The notes beneath the pieces are model-generated. The model saw only the letters and a program-made list of their open reading frames with translations, had not been told where the DNA came from and did not search any database. A stretch of 64,000 nucleotides of DNA from Amphibalanus amphitrite (lineage: Eukaryota; Arthropoda; Thecostraca; Balanomorpha; Balanidae), in assembly GCF_019059575.1 (NCBI RefSeq), contig NW_024881784.1, forward strand, positions 558,001 to 622,000, given 5' to 3'. Shown here in pieces: positions 36,278-56,892 of the stretch. The position numbers were made by a program, and so were the translations under genes. Position 1 is the first letter of the stretch; every line of letters begins with the position of its first letter.

Positions 36278-38229
36278 TAGATGAAAGGCATGTTCTCTGT
36301 TCAAAAGGGAATGGAAAGAGACCTAATGAATCGCCGCACAGGACGATGCACCAGAACATGATGTGTGCGAGGGGAGCAAATTAAATGGACAGCTGAACAA
36401 CAGCTATGACAAAAGCAGCACAAGTGTGAATAGATAGGTATCGTATTGCCAAGGTCAGGAACATCGACCAAAGTGAAATCATTCAGATCGGGTAAATGGA
36501 AATCTTGAAAGCAGCCGTTTTCTATTCGGCCATGGTTTTTGGCTGGTAACATAAAGCTGACAAATCTGCAGAGCATTATGCACATTTCCACACACAAAGC
36601 GTGGAAACGTAATTGGGCATAAATCCGAGCAAAGGATCGTCAGACTGGGGACGGTTGACACGATCATTCAATGGTAAATATAATCAATTAGGGGAAAAGT
36701 CGGCCATCAAGCGCAGTTCAAAGCAGGTTAACGCAGAGATCTCTCATCAGGCGTGAGGCGAATGTCATGCGAGTGCTCGTTATGCTCGCTGAGCCCAAGA
36801 AGTAGGACAATTTTTTTTAATTGGTGAGAATTCCTAAGGATGTTGGGGATATTTATGAAACGACGCATCAGCAAAACCATTTGACCCGTCCGCAGTGGGG
36901 TTGGGATGATCGGGCCTCGTCTGCATCACGTCACTTAACCCATTAAAAAACAAGCCTGTAGTTTGTCCAGTTTCGCCTCAGCCATATCCGACGATTCAAC
37001 ATAGAAAAGCGGACAGCTTAGCATTCTTTAATGCACCGGTTTGTTTACTTTCAAACGACTAACTGTCGCTTTCAACTCTCCCTGAGCTACATGACTATTT
37101 CGTCTATAAGATCATATTGGTATTTGATTACCGCGTCTCGAGGTACGAACGTAAATCGTTGGACAGACTAATCCCTCAACAAGCGCCGAGTTTCTAACGA
37201 CAAAAGCTCGGGGCAAACCCGTCATGCCATTTACGGGCGCAGATAGCGGATGTCAGCCAGAGTTTCTCCCAAGCATTGCTGATGAGTTACACAGATCTGA
37301 AGATCGCGTTTCTGTCATGAGCCATCCTGACGTGCGGCCGCAGTCGTGACCCAAAGAAAATGCCTCCGATCCGCGGACGATGGCCCGTCCATCCACCACA
37401 TAGTGACCACAGCGACGTCCGTGCGCGGCCGTATTTATGAGTTGCACAACACCATCCGCCAGCAGGATGCAAATCTCAGAGATGCTGCAATACTCAACAA
37501 GAAACTCGAACGTTCGTGCGTGTATGTATTCAACTCCGTCAGCTTTGCACTGTGTTCGTACCGAGACCTACTCCCGCAATACTTTGTTCTAAAACCGCAG
37601 CCGACAAAAATATAAGCTCGATTATCACATTTCGCTGAAGTACTACACACGACTACGTGAAAATCCAAGGCTTGAACAAAGCACAAGATTTTCATGACAC
37701 ATCCGCCGATCCTATTACAGCCTCTGATCAGATCCTGCGAATCGTTAGCTTGTCCCTATATTGCACGTGATTTAAGTACCAACTACTTACTACTGAAGAA
37801 TCGGAACCTGAAGCATAAAAAGCCGTTCTAGTCCTGAGAGGGAGTAAGCGAGGCAAACATGAAGTAAAAAGCCTGAGTGTGGACACGGATACCGTAGGAA
37901 TATGTAGAAAGCAGAGATACGAGCATTACCGCGTGAGACGCGAGTGTAAGGTAGGGGAGGCAGAAGCAACACTGAGAGCCGAGTGGCGGACGGACAATTT
38001 CACTGGAAGCTGGGCGGCAGCCGAGCGCTACATGTCACCGCTGGCCGCTGGGTAACGGGAGTCGTTCGTCGAAACAGCACACCTTAGCCTACCTGACTCG
38101 AAACGTTCAGCGACGCAACTATCTATCCACCCTATCGACCCACTCCCGATGTTTCCGCCACTTCCCGCCAGTCTGCCGCGCTGTCCACTCCATCAGCCAC
38201 ACATCCTTCCTCTACCATTTCGGTACTAC
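36278..38229. other. Intergenic stretch, nothing recognised
   Basis: No supported gene. Composition changes from AT-rich to GC-rich toward the right. Confidence 0.35.
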
Positions 38230-39300
38230 CCTGAGCTGAGCCACAGGCCCTCCGTCGCCGGCACTCCGTCAGAGGTATAGCGTCTAACGGGTCCCGCTCC
38301 CCGCCAGCCTCCTTGCCCAGACGCCGCGACGCGGACGGTGACGCGGGTGTCCTGCGCGGTCAGTTACGTCAGGTGTGCAGCCGAGGCGCGCGCGTCGTGC
38401 ATATGCTCAAACACGCCGGGGAGATCTCACCAGACCGGTTGTCACGCTGCACAGCACGCATACCGGCCCCGTGGCCCTGCGAGGGGCGCGCCCTACCTGC
38501 CCTCCGCAGCCGGGCAGCCCAGCCGGCAGCAGCAGCGCGCCCAGAGCCGGCAGCCGGCCGGTGAGAGCCGCGCGGTCATTCCTGTTGGACGGCGCAGGTG
38601 CGCCCGGTCCTGCCGATCCCGCGATCTGCCGATCGGCAGCCGCTGGCCGGCTCGACCGCTCTCACTTTCAGTAGGTACGGCACGGGCCGGACACCCCGCC
38701 GGCCGTGCAGCGTGCACCAGCGAAAGTCGGCCGGAGACGGGCAGGACAGGTCCGACACGGGGCCAGCCGCCCACACGGACGGCGGCTCGAGCGGTTCCGC
38801 AGATTCCGGACGCGCCGCTACCGAGTCGCAAACGCTCGCACGTCGCTCGTGCGCGCTGCGTGTCGCCGTGAGCTCCGCGCCGACCCAGTGGAGAAGCAGG
38901 AGCGCTGTGTGGGAGCGCGGTCCGTTACAGCGGCGGACACTAACCGTTCGTGCAGCAGCAGGCGGCGCTACAGAATGCAGAGGGGCGCGGGTCGTCGGGA
39001 GGGTCGAGCGGCGGTCGGCCGACCGTGCGGGCGGCGGCCTACACATAGTCGCGGCGACTGACGGGTCGCGCCGAGCCGGGCACACAGGTCAGGCAGCCGG
39101 GACACGAGGCGCACCCCTTCAGGCGGCCGGCGGCCGGCACCGGCGACGGCGCCTCGCTCCAGGCCGGCGCCGCCTGCGAACCAGCCGACACAGCCGGTCA
39201 GCCGGGGGAGGCAGTACGAGGCACAGCACGAGACACCGACTGAGGCACACTACGGGACGAGGCACAGAGCGCGGGACCTGAGAGAGGGCGGGACATACAT
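38230..39300. other. CpG-rich island
   Basis: About 1.1 kb of GC- and CpG-rich sequence is open in several frames on both strands, so frame length is not evidence of coding. On + it contains donor-like CCGGCCG/GTGAGAG at about 38560 and acceptor-like TCTCACTTTCAG at about 38671. It could be the promoter and leader of a gene whose body was not identified. Confidence 0.4.
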
Positions 39301-42300
39301 ACAGATCAGTCAGACGGACATCGATGTTACAGAACTACGTAATACTACAGTCTGACGGAAATCACAGGAGAGCAAGCCATCTTACATAGCATACCGGAAG
39401 GGGGAGGGCAGCCAGCGGAGAAATGTATCTACGTAGCACAACTGAGAGCGAGGGAAAGAGAGGACTATCTGAACGCAGCGACCGATAGGTCCATGCCGAA
39501 CGGGCACCGCAGACGAATTGACCTGAAGACGAGTTAGTAGAACTTATGGTGGCAAGGACGGGATGGGGGCTAAAAATAAAATAACTGAACAAGGGAGGAC
39601 ATAACGGGCAGAACAGAACATGGTACGTCGGCGTAGAGGAAGAACAGAGAAAGGATGGGCAAGGAAAGACGGGGTTGGTTAACACAAACCTGGACATTGA
39701 CAGGACAGGACAGGACAGGGAATAACATGACACGTCACGGATGACAGGGAAATAAGCAACGTAAAAAAGAAGGCGACCTTGGTAGCACAAAACAAAACAG
39801 ATAAGGGGACCGTTTGAAATGTGTGCAATGTTAGCAACTGCAAAACTTGTCCAAACAAACACCACAATCGGCAATTCGTATTTGTATTTGGCACTTACTT
39901 GCGGTTTGGCACTCCCACAATCCAGACAGTACAACACTGGTACCAGCAGGGCTTAGCTAGGGAATGCAGTACACTACAGTGCTAATGGTCCTAATTTCAC
40001 TACCTAACACAGCACTAAGACAACTATCATGTAGTTACTATATGTCCAGTAACTGTGCGTTTAAAACCGGAAACGAATTTCTACAGATACAAATCCCCTG
40101 TACGGGCTCGGCCGATACATTTCCATACAGATACGCTCATGTCTCACAAAACCCGCACCCAAGGCGGTGTCACGAATATATTAGTATGATGCAAAAAGTG
40201 CAAAAACTGTGCGTAGGTTTATACTTCCCCACGACCTGTCCAGTCCACGGTATCATGCAGTATATCCAACCAGTCACGGTCGGAATCACCCATGTCGAGA
40301 TCCTCGTCTCTAATTGCACCAGCCGATGATTAGAGTCGCAGCACAGGAACAAGAAGCATGGGGCAAGGATAATAATATGAAGAAAGGCGAAATCGACGTT
40401 AAAATTAGCATAATTATTGAACACCACAGCTAAGCTATAGCGGCAGAAAAACACAGGATGAACGGAAATGAATGCGGTTCGTATTGCCTCGAGAGCATCA
40501 CTCCAACGCATTCAGGCCTTTCATCACGTGCCACGCGACACCACTACGATACATGCCGCACGTAAAGAAGGTGCACTTGGTAAGGCTTTGAGATATATCC
40601 ACTTCCTCAACAGCTAGCGTAAGGTAACGTTCTTAAGATAAGGGTTCCAGCAACCAGTAGCGATTAAAACCCTAACGACCGCCCCTGACCAGGAAGTGGT
40701 TGAGCTCACTCGGTCTGAGTCTGGCAGCTAGGTCGCTCTGACAGCTGACAGCTGAGTCACTCTGGCAGCTGGCAGCTGACAGCTGGGTGGTCGGTCTGAC
40801 AGCTGACAGCTGGGTCGCTATTACAGCTGACAGCTGGATGGTAGGTTTGACAGCTAGGGACATTCACATTTCGCTGTATCCCAAATTACTCGTGGCTGGA
40901 GCCCTTACCTTGAGACCAATAGTACCAGATCAGAACATGCCAGCGAAAGATGAATACATATGTCGCAGACAGTCATTTGTAGGCAGCAATAAGTGCGGTG
41001 TTACACATAGCATAGCGAACACTTTCAGAAAACCTCAACACCACAAGCAAAGTGATGGTTTCAACTTAAAAGAACGATGAGAGAAAGACAGGTATTCTCT
41101 GTACGCAGAACGTAAAAATACATCGCACAACAGCCCTCGATAAGAAATGGATAGTTCAAGTATCACAGCAGGTTATGCGAATATGCAAAGCAACACTCCA
41201 CTCAAACCCACGCAAAACCACGCAGTTGTAGCACAAATAAATGGTTTAGTAATGGCTAAACAGCAGGCATTTTCATCTTCTAGCCTTTTGTATTAGTTAA
41301 GCAGCTTTCAGCATGCCCGAAAGAGCCACTTTTTTTTTGTCAATGGAAGTACCAGCGTCCAGCTGAAAAGTTATGTCTGGCCTTCATCAGTCTCGAGAAA
41401 ATTACTTCTTTAATATAAAGAGCGTATGAATTATCGCAGGTAGAGTAACGCCAATGCAGTGTTGAACTTCACTGAGAGTCGAAAAGCGAAACTCAGCCTT
41501 CAAAATATAATACGAAAAAAAAAAACGTTTGCCACTGCCGTGTAGTCACACCTTTGCACATTTACCACCAAGCAAAGCTCAACGAGGATCCACTGAACGT
41601 TTTGACACACATTTGGCACCTTTGATTAGTTCCAACCAGTCCAGGTATCCTTCACGTGGCTCGCAATACCCAGCTTTCAGAGCTCAATACGCCACTATCC
41701 CATATCCCTCCCACATCCATAGCCCTCCGACATTCATCGCGTATAAAGCTACCTCATATGTCAAACATGAAATCTACAAATGTCAAAAGTGGGGACTACG
41801 TGCCCCTAGGACTTCACAGGCGGCGTGCAGGGTCGGAAACGCAGACCGAGCATTGAATATTGCAGGCTCGAGGCCATCGTAATATTATGTACAATCCTAC
41901 ACAGACACAACAAACAGGTGGCGCTAGCTATGACCGGTTCGCAGGTTAGAACATCAGAGGATGCCGGCCAATCAATTTACCGGCCATTAAACCCGTATCA
42001 TGCTGGATATGATTGTCTCACAGTACGTCATGAGCCAAGTTATGGATAAACAATTTTACGCATATGCTGAAATGCAGGTAAAGATAGCTGAATGTGCTTA
42101 TTAGAAAGTAGAAGCCAATAGAGAAACTGGAGACAAGGTAAATAAATGAGCGTGTAACTTAACATTGAGGATGGATAAGAAAACGATTCCATTCAAAAGT
42201 TGCTTCATATCGATCTCATCGATTCACTATCGAATCGAATCCTTTAAAAACTACGCATTTTCCATAAGAAACCTTAAAACTTGGCAGCTTGGCTGCAGCT

Positions 42301-42410
42301 GCGTTCTTTGTACCTATTCTACGGAAGGCCTCGACCGTTTGGCACGCTACAGAAGCACATAAGCAGGGTGAATCACAATACAACTTCAGCGCCATAAATA
42401 TTACTAATCG
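39301..42410. other. Intergenic stretch with small tandem repeats
   Basis: No supported gene. GGACA pentamers run at about 39692-39718. A CAGCTG array is listed separately. A frame at 41529-41882 has no recognisable features. Confidence 0.35.
40735..40858. repeat. Tandem array of CAGCTG E-box units
   Basis: The motif GACAGCTGACAGCTG plus a GGGTCGCT- or GGATGGT-type spacer repeats about every 25-35 bp, giving roughly ten CAGCTG hexamers. CAGCTG is a palindromic binding site for bHLH factors; function here is unknown. Confidence 0.7.
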
Positions 42411-42449
42411 GTGAAGCGCAGGTGGTCATATTTAGACATATACAGGGGT

Positions 42450-42800
42450 GCGCTCATTCGAGCGGCGAGAAGTCTTTCTCCCGCGAGCCACATCAGCCGG
42501 CCGTGTAGTCTGCTGTGCCTTCCCTGCCCGCTGTGCCGTCTCAGTCGGCCGCGAGGTCTGTTGTGCCGTTTCTGCCCACCGCGGTGCCTTTCGTGCCTTC
42601 TCTTTCCGCTGTGACGTCTGCTGTGCCTTCTCTGACCGCTGTGACGTTTGTTGTGCCGTCTCTGTCGGCCGTGGCGCCTGCCGTACCGTCTTTGCCGGCA
42701 GTTGAGTTTGTTGTGCCGTATCTGTGCGCATTGGCCTGTGTTGTTCCGTCTCTGTCTGCCGTGTCGTCTGTTGAGCCCTCTCTTTCGGCCGCGCCCCCTG
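42450..42800. repeat. 30-bp-unit minisatellite just past the NMNAT stop
   Basis: Degenerate units around TGCCGTCTCTGTCGGCCGTG repeat about every 30 bp for some 350 bp. As 30 is a multiple of three, frames on both strands stay open. On the minus strand the array lies 50-400 nt beyond the NMNAT stop codon and out of its frame, so it is probably 3' untranslated or intergenic. Confidence 0.6.
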
Positions 42801-42854
42801 CGTCCACCAGGCCCTCTGGTGCGCTGACAGCGGCGCGCCCGTCGGCCGGCTCTG

Positions 42855-50588
<7,734 letters not shown>

Positions 50589-51300
50589 GTTGTCTTGTTC
50601 CCTTTGCTTCAGGAAAACTGCAGCATCTGCAAACATTGCAGAAATTGAATTAACATGTTTAAACACTACTAGCTATCAAATCACTACAGATCAAGTGACA
50701 CTGATGAAAGCATGGGCATCTATTTCACTCTATCATGCATGTCATTTGCAGCAAGTCTTCCTGATCATTGGAATGGAAATGGAATACTGGTCTACTCTAA
50801 TATCATGAGCATCAATTTGCAATAGTAGATACCTACTACCTATCATGACTGGTAGTTCAATGTGTTACTTTGTACTAAGAGGGTGTTTGATTTAAGTGGC
50901 TTGTCCAACATTGCATAGGTACACAGAAATATGTCATATACGATGCATTTTTAGTGGGATAGTGACTAGTGCTGGGCTGTCATTTAATTGGTAATGTGAT
51001 GAGCCTAGTCAGTCTCAGACCAGACTGCAAAACAAGGTATCTCATGTCAACACAATCTCATTGGTGCAACAGAGACACACAGCTGGTGTGCTGTGTCAGT
51101 GTGGTGTGGATTTATTGTGGTGTGGTAGCGGTGCAGGTTTAGAGTGGAGTGGTGGAGGCTAACTGGGTGCCATGCAAAACTGCTGTTCTGACATAGTTAT
51201 CAATGGAAATCATTAATCTGAAACATAAATGGTTAGCCAAGTGCAACTTGCCCTCTCATTGCAATTTTCTCCAAAAACAAATGTTTCATGAGTTTGTGGG
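50589..51300. other. NMNAT upstream region
   Basis: Directly upstream of the ATG is an acceptor-like site (GATGCTGCAG on the minus strand near 50616), so a 5' untranslated exon may lie further right. No TATA box or CpG island is evident. Confidence 0.3.
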
Positions 51301-51781
51301 AAGATTTATACTTACTTACTTACTTATACTTATAAAATGCGGAATTTAGGAAGGCCTTTTGGCCTCTTGGATCCGGACGTGACGAGCTTTGTGTCAGTGT
51401 GTCACTGCATCAGTCGTTGGAATGTATGGTGTACTTGGCGTGAGCCCAGTGTTCGTCAAGCCTGGCCTTGAAGCTATTGACTGAGGGCGCATCGACGACA
51501 GCGGATGGCAGAGAGTTCCAGTCGTTCAGGACTCGTATGCTGAAGGCGTTCCGCCGCACTCTGGAGACAGCTCTTGGCTTGGACAGCTTCCACTCATGCC
51601 CTCGAGTTCTGGTCGTCGTCGCCGCAGTGAAGAACTGAGATGGGTCAACATCCACTCCCCGTCGAAGCACCTGGTAAACCGAGATCATGTCGCCTCGTCG
51701 GCGCCGATAGTAGAGCGATGGCAAATTCAGGCTCCGGAGTCTCTCCTCGTATGGCAGGTGGCGGATGCTGGCAACCATCAT
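51300..51781 (-). pseudogene. 5'-truncated LINE, 3' end of the reverse-transcriptase ORF
   Basis: A 123-residue frame (51781-51410) encodes the C-terminal end of a CR1/RTE-type non-LTR retrotransposon polyprotein. It has YEERLRSLNLPSLYYRRRRG, then RRNAFSIRVLNDWNSLP and SVNSFKARLDEHW, the usual end of such ORFs. It has a stop, a short 3' UTR and a tail of (AAGT)n at 51339-51311 on the minus strand, as expected for a 3'-end insertion. The catalytic FADD region is absent because the copy is 5'-truncated, so it cannot move on its own. Confidence 0.8.
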
Positions 51782-53473
51782 TTATAAGCTGTGTTTGGTG
51801 AAACCCCTTTAGGCAGGTGCAGATTTCCAGCCTGGTTGATGTCAGCTGGTGGCTGGTGCATATTTGTCACCCTGGTTGGTGAAGCTCATCAGCCATGCTA
51901 CCATGCTTTGCATTTATAGGCTGGGCCTGAACAGGGAGCCTAGATGTTTGGAAGCCAAATCAAAGCTGTTATTGTTTACATGAGGCGACAACACCAAAAA
52001 AAAAAATTGAAAGGCCACACACAGACAAGATCAATATACATTGATATAGAAATAAACATAGGTAACACAATCAACACAGCACTGGTGACATCATAGCTTC
52101 TACTACAGTGATATCTAGGTGGTGTTTCAGGACAGAGCGCTGCAGTGCGCTGCACGCGTCAACATGTTGGGTATCCATGGAAACATCACAAACTTGGAAG
52201 CCTCGCAATGCTGAAGCGTCAAGCCAAATTAGTCTTGAAAGCCCACAAACACCGCACCAGCACGCTGCGCGGCTGCAGCTCATGCTGTTCGGATAGTGAA
52301 ACAGGGCTCTAATTTACAGTAGGTAACCTAACCACCACAAGACTGATGCTGAGTTGATGCCTGATGACATCAGCACTTGCACTACTGCTAATATTTGCAA
52401 TACCGATATATGTTGACTTCCACGTACCCAGCAAAAGTATGAAAAAACAAGGATTTGATATATAGATGGCCTTGGATTTAATCACATCAAAGGTTAACAA
52501 TTTGCAGCAAAACTTGAACAATTTCAACCAATCGATGCAACACCGCAACACCAAAAAATAATTATGCAAAAAAGAAGAGTGTGGCTTTTGCCAAATTCAA
52601 GGTCACCAGCTTCAAGGTCATCGAATCACAATGGGAATAAAAGCGCTGCAAATTATTTGTAGCTCAATGGCATGCACAGCACATAACACGAATAGCAAAA
52701 TCAATTGGAAATTATCGTAAGTAGATGCTAAAAAAGTAAATATTTTTACTCATGGTCAGTAACTATCTTTTTTCACTTTTTAACAGCAACACGGCCTTTT
52801 GAGAGTGCCATTAGGTAGTAGTTACATCATACCTATCATAAGGTTTGATCGATAAACAACGTTTTATTTTCGCAGATATTTACACAGTCTTGCGAAACTG
52901 TTATCTTAGCTTTAACAGGATTTCATTTAAAAAATATTAGGAAATCGAACAAAGCAAAATTACCAGCAAAAAAAGGTATTTTTACAAAAGACGGCTTAGC
53001 GTATGATAGCCAGGCTGACGGAAATAAGCAGCAAAGTAGTAAGATCACAAATAGGGTTCATATACTGCGCTCTAGTGACAAAATTGAGCATTGAATGTGT
53101 TGTGATATTGGACGTGATATCACATAAGATAGTACTCTGAGGGGTATTTATTTACTTTAGGACCGGCAGCCTTTACTTGCGTCGCGAACCCCAAGTGATA
53201 GTAAGAAGCATATCACATGACATAATTTGACCTTTTGATTTCATAGCTGATAGTCATTCATGGCACAAACAAGTTTAAATGCACCAATACAATATTTACC
53301 GTCACCGCCGTAGATCCCCACCGAATGCGTACTCCACCGGCCACGCACTGCGCTCCAAGACTTAGTGAATACACATTAACGATAATATTCAACTGTGAGG
53401 AAAGTGACGTCATGAAATTTCTCGTCGCGAAGCAGCGGCAGTGCCGAAGGCAATGCCTTAGGAGAGATTACAG
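51782..53473. other. Intergenic stretch, nothing recognised
   Basis: AT-rich, with no supported gene. It lies between NMNAT and COA7, which are divergently oriented. Confidence 0.4.
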
Positions 53474-53586
53474 GCAATGGTAGGTCAAATATTTTTAGGT
53501 TAAGTGGTTGTGTATTTGGCTTCAGGCCGAAGGCCTGAAGCCTAATGCACAATCACTTAACCTAAAAATATTTGACCTACCATTGC
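53474..53586. repeat. Hairpin with about 55-bp arms upstream of COA7
   Basis: The whole 113 bp folds back on itself. The arm begins GCAATGGTAGGTCAAATA, and the centre is GGCTTCAGGCC-GAA-GGCCTGAAGCC. A few mismatches occur in the middle of the arms. No target duplication is seen. It ends about 320 bp before the TATA-like sequence of COA7. Confidence 0.8.
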
Positions 53587-53901
53587 TTGCAATCTATTCA
53601 TGCGAGCAACTTTTTCCTTATCCCCGGGTAGGCAAATATCAGTAGGTCAGGTTAGGTAAGGTTAGGTTATGTTCTGATAATTTTTTCCGTGTTTAATTTG
53701 CTATCCTACCCCATTTGCTCCCCCACCCAAAAACCCCGGTTCCCAACCTTTTCCCTGTTTTGTTTGGTATTATGACGTCATTTTCATTGAATTAAACATG
53801 CACACATTTTTCCTTTTCGCAAATGGCAACGGCGTCAACACGTTGTTTATATCCTAATCGCCGCATTCGTACAATGTCGTCCATAATCATTTCGTCGGTG
53901 C

Positions 53902-53999
53902 CTATATATGGCCTTGCGTCGGTGTACGTTACGTGACGCGGGGTGAGATGGCTGGATTTTATCAAGTTTTTGTGTGACTTTTTGCAGTTTTGGTGACAT
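53902..53999 (+). promoter_or_regulatory. Probable COA7 promoter and 5' untranslated exon
   Basis: A TATATA (53903-53908) is followed about 95 bp later by GACAT/GTAAGT, an excellent donor at 54000. An acceptor, TTTTCAG, lies just before the coding exon at about 54708. The start site itself cannot be placed. Confidence 0.45.
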
Positions 54000-54727
54000 G
54001 TAAGTATCATTTCTTGATTAAGGATGTCAAATAATGGAAGATTGTCGAAAATTTCCCTTTGAAAAAGCGTGCCGGTCCTAAAGTAAATATTTACCCTTTG
54101 AGGTCCAGTTTTGAGGTTTGTTTTTGCTTTCAGTCTTGTGTTTGAAATCGATGACATTGTTTCATGGATATTTTTCGGTTTTGGTGATTGGCATAGGTTT
54201 TTGTAGCATTCGAATGTAGACCGATCACTCAGACGTATGGTTTGGTCATTGGTGATGTTACATAATAGACTATCCTATCACTATACCGATACTGACTTGT
54301 GAGGCTTCGGTCAGCTTTAATGGAAAGTGTGAATGTCTAACGTCAATTCAGTCTCTTTGGAATAAAGTGCCTTCAGGAATAAGAGACCGATTTGGGCAGT
54401 GAGATATTTGGGAACTCCGGTCCCAAAAATGGGAAGTGGGAACGTTCCTATATTTGGGTACTCATGACCATAGTTCTGCCTACTGAGGGTATAGTGAAGT
54501 GAAGGTCAAACCTGGACTGAAACACACTTTATCTTCTCAGTCTCTAGGCTTCATGGAAGATGAAATGGTACTGATATGAGAGCTATAAGTATAATGTATA
54601 TGGAAATTGGAACAATTGTATATGCTTAACACCATTGCTGCAGGGAATTAATGCCTTTCATGTTATTTGCATCTGCATGGTATTTTTCTTTCAGCTTTTT
54701 ATTTTCAGATATCTTCAGCAAGCAAAC

Positions 54728-55907
54728 ATGTCCTTTGATCTGAAGTCAGAGAAGGATGTAAAAGAATATGTTGAAAATTTGGGCATTGAATATAGATTTG
54801 GATGTTATAGTGAAAAGAAACCTGAAAGTGAGTTGTTTCTACATTTATGAATTATAACTAGTGCCTCTGCTTACTGCTAAATCACCTGGTATAATGTAAT
54901 GTGTTGCTCTGTAACTATATTTTGTTTAAAAAATGCATAGAGCTTAGTGTTATTGCTGTCTGCTTTTAGCACAATGTAGTAAGTCCATTTCACTTTTGTT
55001 TTGTTAATTTTATTTCTTTTTTTTAGTTCATTCTTATCAGTTTTTATATGTTGCATGATTGGGGTTGTGTTTGATGGATAAGTGTACCTACTTGACGCAG
55101 AATTGCCACTGGGGCGGGAGTGGGGCCGTGGGCATGGATAGACAAAGCATCATAGATATCAGATGACCTAGAGCTGGCATTCAAATGCATGATTGATGAT
55201 TGCTCTTGTTAATACAAAGATCAACAATGCTTATTGCTCATCATGGAAGCATTTTGTGATCTGTGTTCAATTTGGTCATTTTAAGTGGATAACCCAGCTG
55301 ATGCCTCCCAGGCTGTCACCTATTGGCCGACTACTTTGAGGGGATTAAGAAGGACTTTGAGCGAGCAGCAATAGTCTACAAGAGCACATGCGACGACTAT
55401 GGGTTGGCTGAAAGCTGCCACAAGTATGCCTCATATGCGTTCACGGGCAAAGGCTGCAAACAGGACGTGGAAGGTGCGATGCGCTACTTCACGCGCGGCT
55501 GCGAGGCCGGCGGTATGCAGTCGTGTCTGAACGCGGGCCTGATGCACCTGACGGGCGCCACTTCCAACGGCCAGACCAAGGACGTTCCACGAGCCTTGGA
55601 GCTCATCGAGAAGAGCTGTGCCGGCAACAACCCGACGGGCTGCTACTACCTGTCCGGCCTCTACATCAGCGGCGTCAAGGGCCACCACGAGAAGGACATG
55701 AAGACGGCGTTCCGGCATGCCCTCAAAGCCTGCGAGCTGGGCAACATGTACGCGTGCTCGAATGTCAGCCAGATGTATCGGAAAGGCGACGGCGTGGAAA
55801 AGAACGAAAAACTGGGCGCCGAGTTCAAGCAGCGTGCTTTGGACATGCAGGAGCAGGTCAAGAGCCAGCTCAATGTCGGCTTCCAGCAGGGTGCCGAGGG
55901 ATCATGA
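54728..55907 (+). CDS. Cytochrome c oxidase assembly factor 7 (COA7), Sel1-repeat protein
   Basis: Two exons, 54728-54827 and 55312-55907, join at GAA-A/GTGAGT and CCCAG/GC in phase 1 to give 231 residues, the length I recall for human COA7. COA7 (RESA1) is a mitochondrial intermembrane-space protein needed for respiratory-chain complex IV assembly and binds heme. The protein starts [19 protein letters not shown]. Paired cysteines recur about every 35-40 residues inside Sel1-like repeats: [51 protein letters not shown] and [15 protein letters not shown]. The cysteine spacing matches the family, whose repeats are held by disulfides made through the MIA40 route. There is no cleavable presequence, as expected. 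Exon 2 is much more GC-rich than exon 1 and its flanks. Confidence 0.93.
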
Positions 55908-56116
55908 TCCCGGTGTGGTTGGCTTTGTAGTTTCTGTTTGTGATAAATGTGAATGCAACGAATTTTTGTTGTACATGGCCTAATCAGAATGTTACATTCT
56001 GATCATTTTAAGCAGTCAATAGCGTTGTTGCTTGTTATTGTTTAATGAACGCAACATTAAGACGCTTTATTGCCGATGATATAAGTCACTGGCTGTAGTC
56101 GAGGAAATCCAACAAT

Positions 56117-56122
56117 AATAAA
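56117..56122 (+). terminator. COA7 poly(A) signal
   Basis: AATAAA lies about 210 nt after the stop. A second AATAAA is at 56258-56263. Confidence 0.55.
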
Positions 56123-56424
56123 CAAAACATATGTTCTTTGTTTTTTTTTTTACTGCACCATTTTTCGTTTTCGCTGTTTTTAACGGAACCAGGGCAAGAA
56201 ACAGAACATGACGTAAGTCGTGGAACATCGCACGAAGGCTCGCTAGCTTAGGGGGCAAATAAAGGACCGCATCAATGAACTCGAATTGATTCGAGTTCTG
56301 AGTACAGCGTGAACGTCACATTTAACATTCTACTAGTTTCTCCTTTCTCGTCGGCTATCCACTGATCCAATAAAGATGCAAAATCACACGAGAGCTAGCA
56401 AAATCAAAGACGCTGTCGATATTT

Positions 56425-56690
56425 TTAGGATTCGCCGCCGGAGAACCGCCGCCCTGCCCCAGTGATGGTGCCGCCGTGGTAACAGGGTCGCGCTGACCCA
56501 GTCTGCTCGGGAAGCCCTGGCTCCACCGATCGCTGATTGTTCCCTCCGTTCCCGGCTCCGTCCGTGGCGACGCTAATGAAACCGCGGTCCCCACCCAATG
56601 AGCCATCGTCAGTCTTCCCGGTGAATTGCCCGAACCAGGCACCGAGGTCAAAGTGTGTGACGTGCACCCGAAACACCCATGATGAAGTTC
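56425..56690 (-). CDS. Possible terminal exon, unknown protein
   Basis: A GC-rich island in AT-rich sequence is open on the minus strand. One frame reads FDLGAWFGQFTGKTDDGSLG then GFISVATDGAGNGGNNQRSV and stops at 56425. An AATAAA on the minus strand lies at 56071-56066. It would be convergent with COA7. A second overlapping frame is also open, no family is recognised and no acceptor stands out. Confidence 0.2.
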
Positions 56691-56892
56691 GCTACTCAGT
56701 TCAGGCAATTGATTGTTTCCGTGAAAATGTTTGGTTTATGTAGGTACACAAACTGCGCAAACTACCTAATACCTATTTTTACATGGTGTCTTGATGCTTC
56801 TTCTCTACATAAATGCACGTGAGAACTTCCGGGAATTTCATTGAGCGGTTGCGCCCGTTGCGCTACTGGCATTTTAACCCGCGCCCTGCTGG

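Noticed and set aside
38313..39281. Several frames of 80-230 residues in the CpG island
   Set aside because: They overlap in many frames on both strands, a composition effect, with no recognisable domain.
42541..42807. Alternative NMNAT C-terminus encoded by the 30-bp minisatellite
   Set aside because: It is out of frame with exon 7, beyond a stop codon, and no acceptor was seen to join it.
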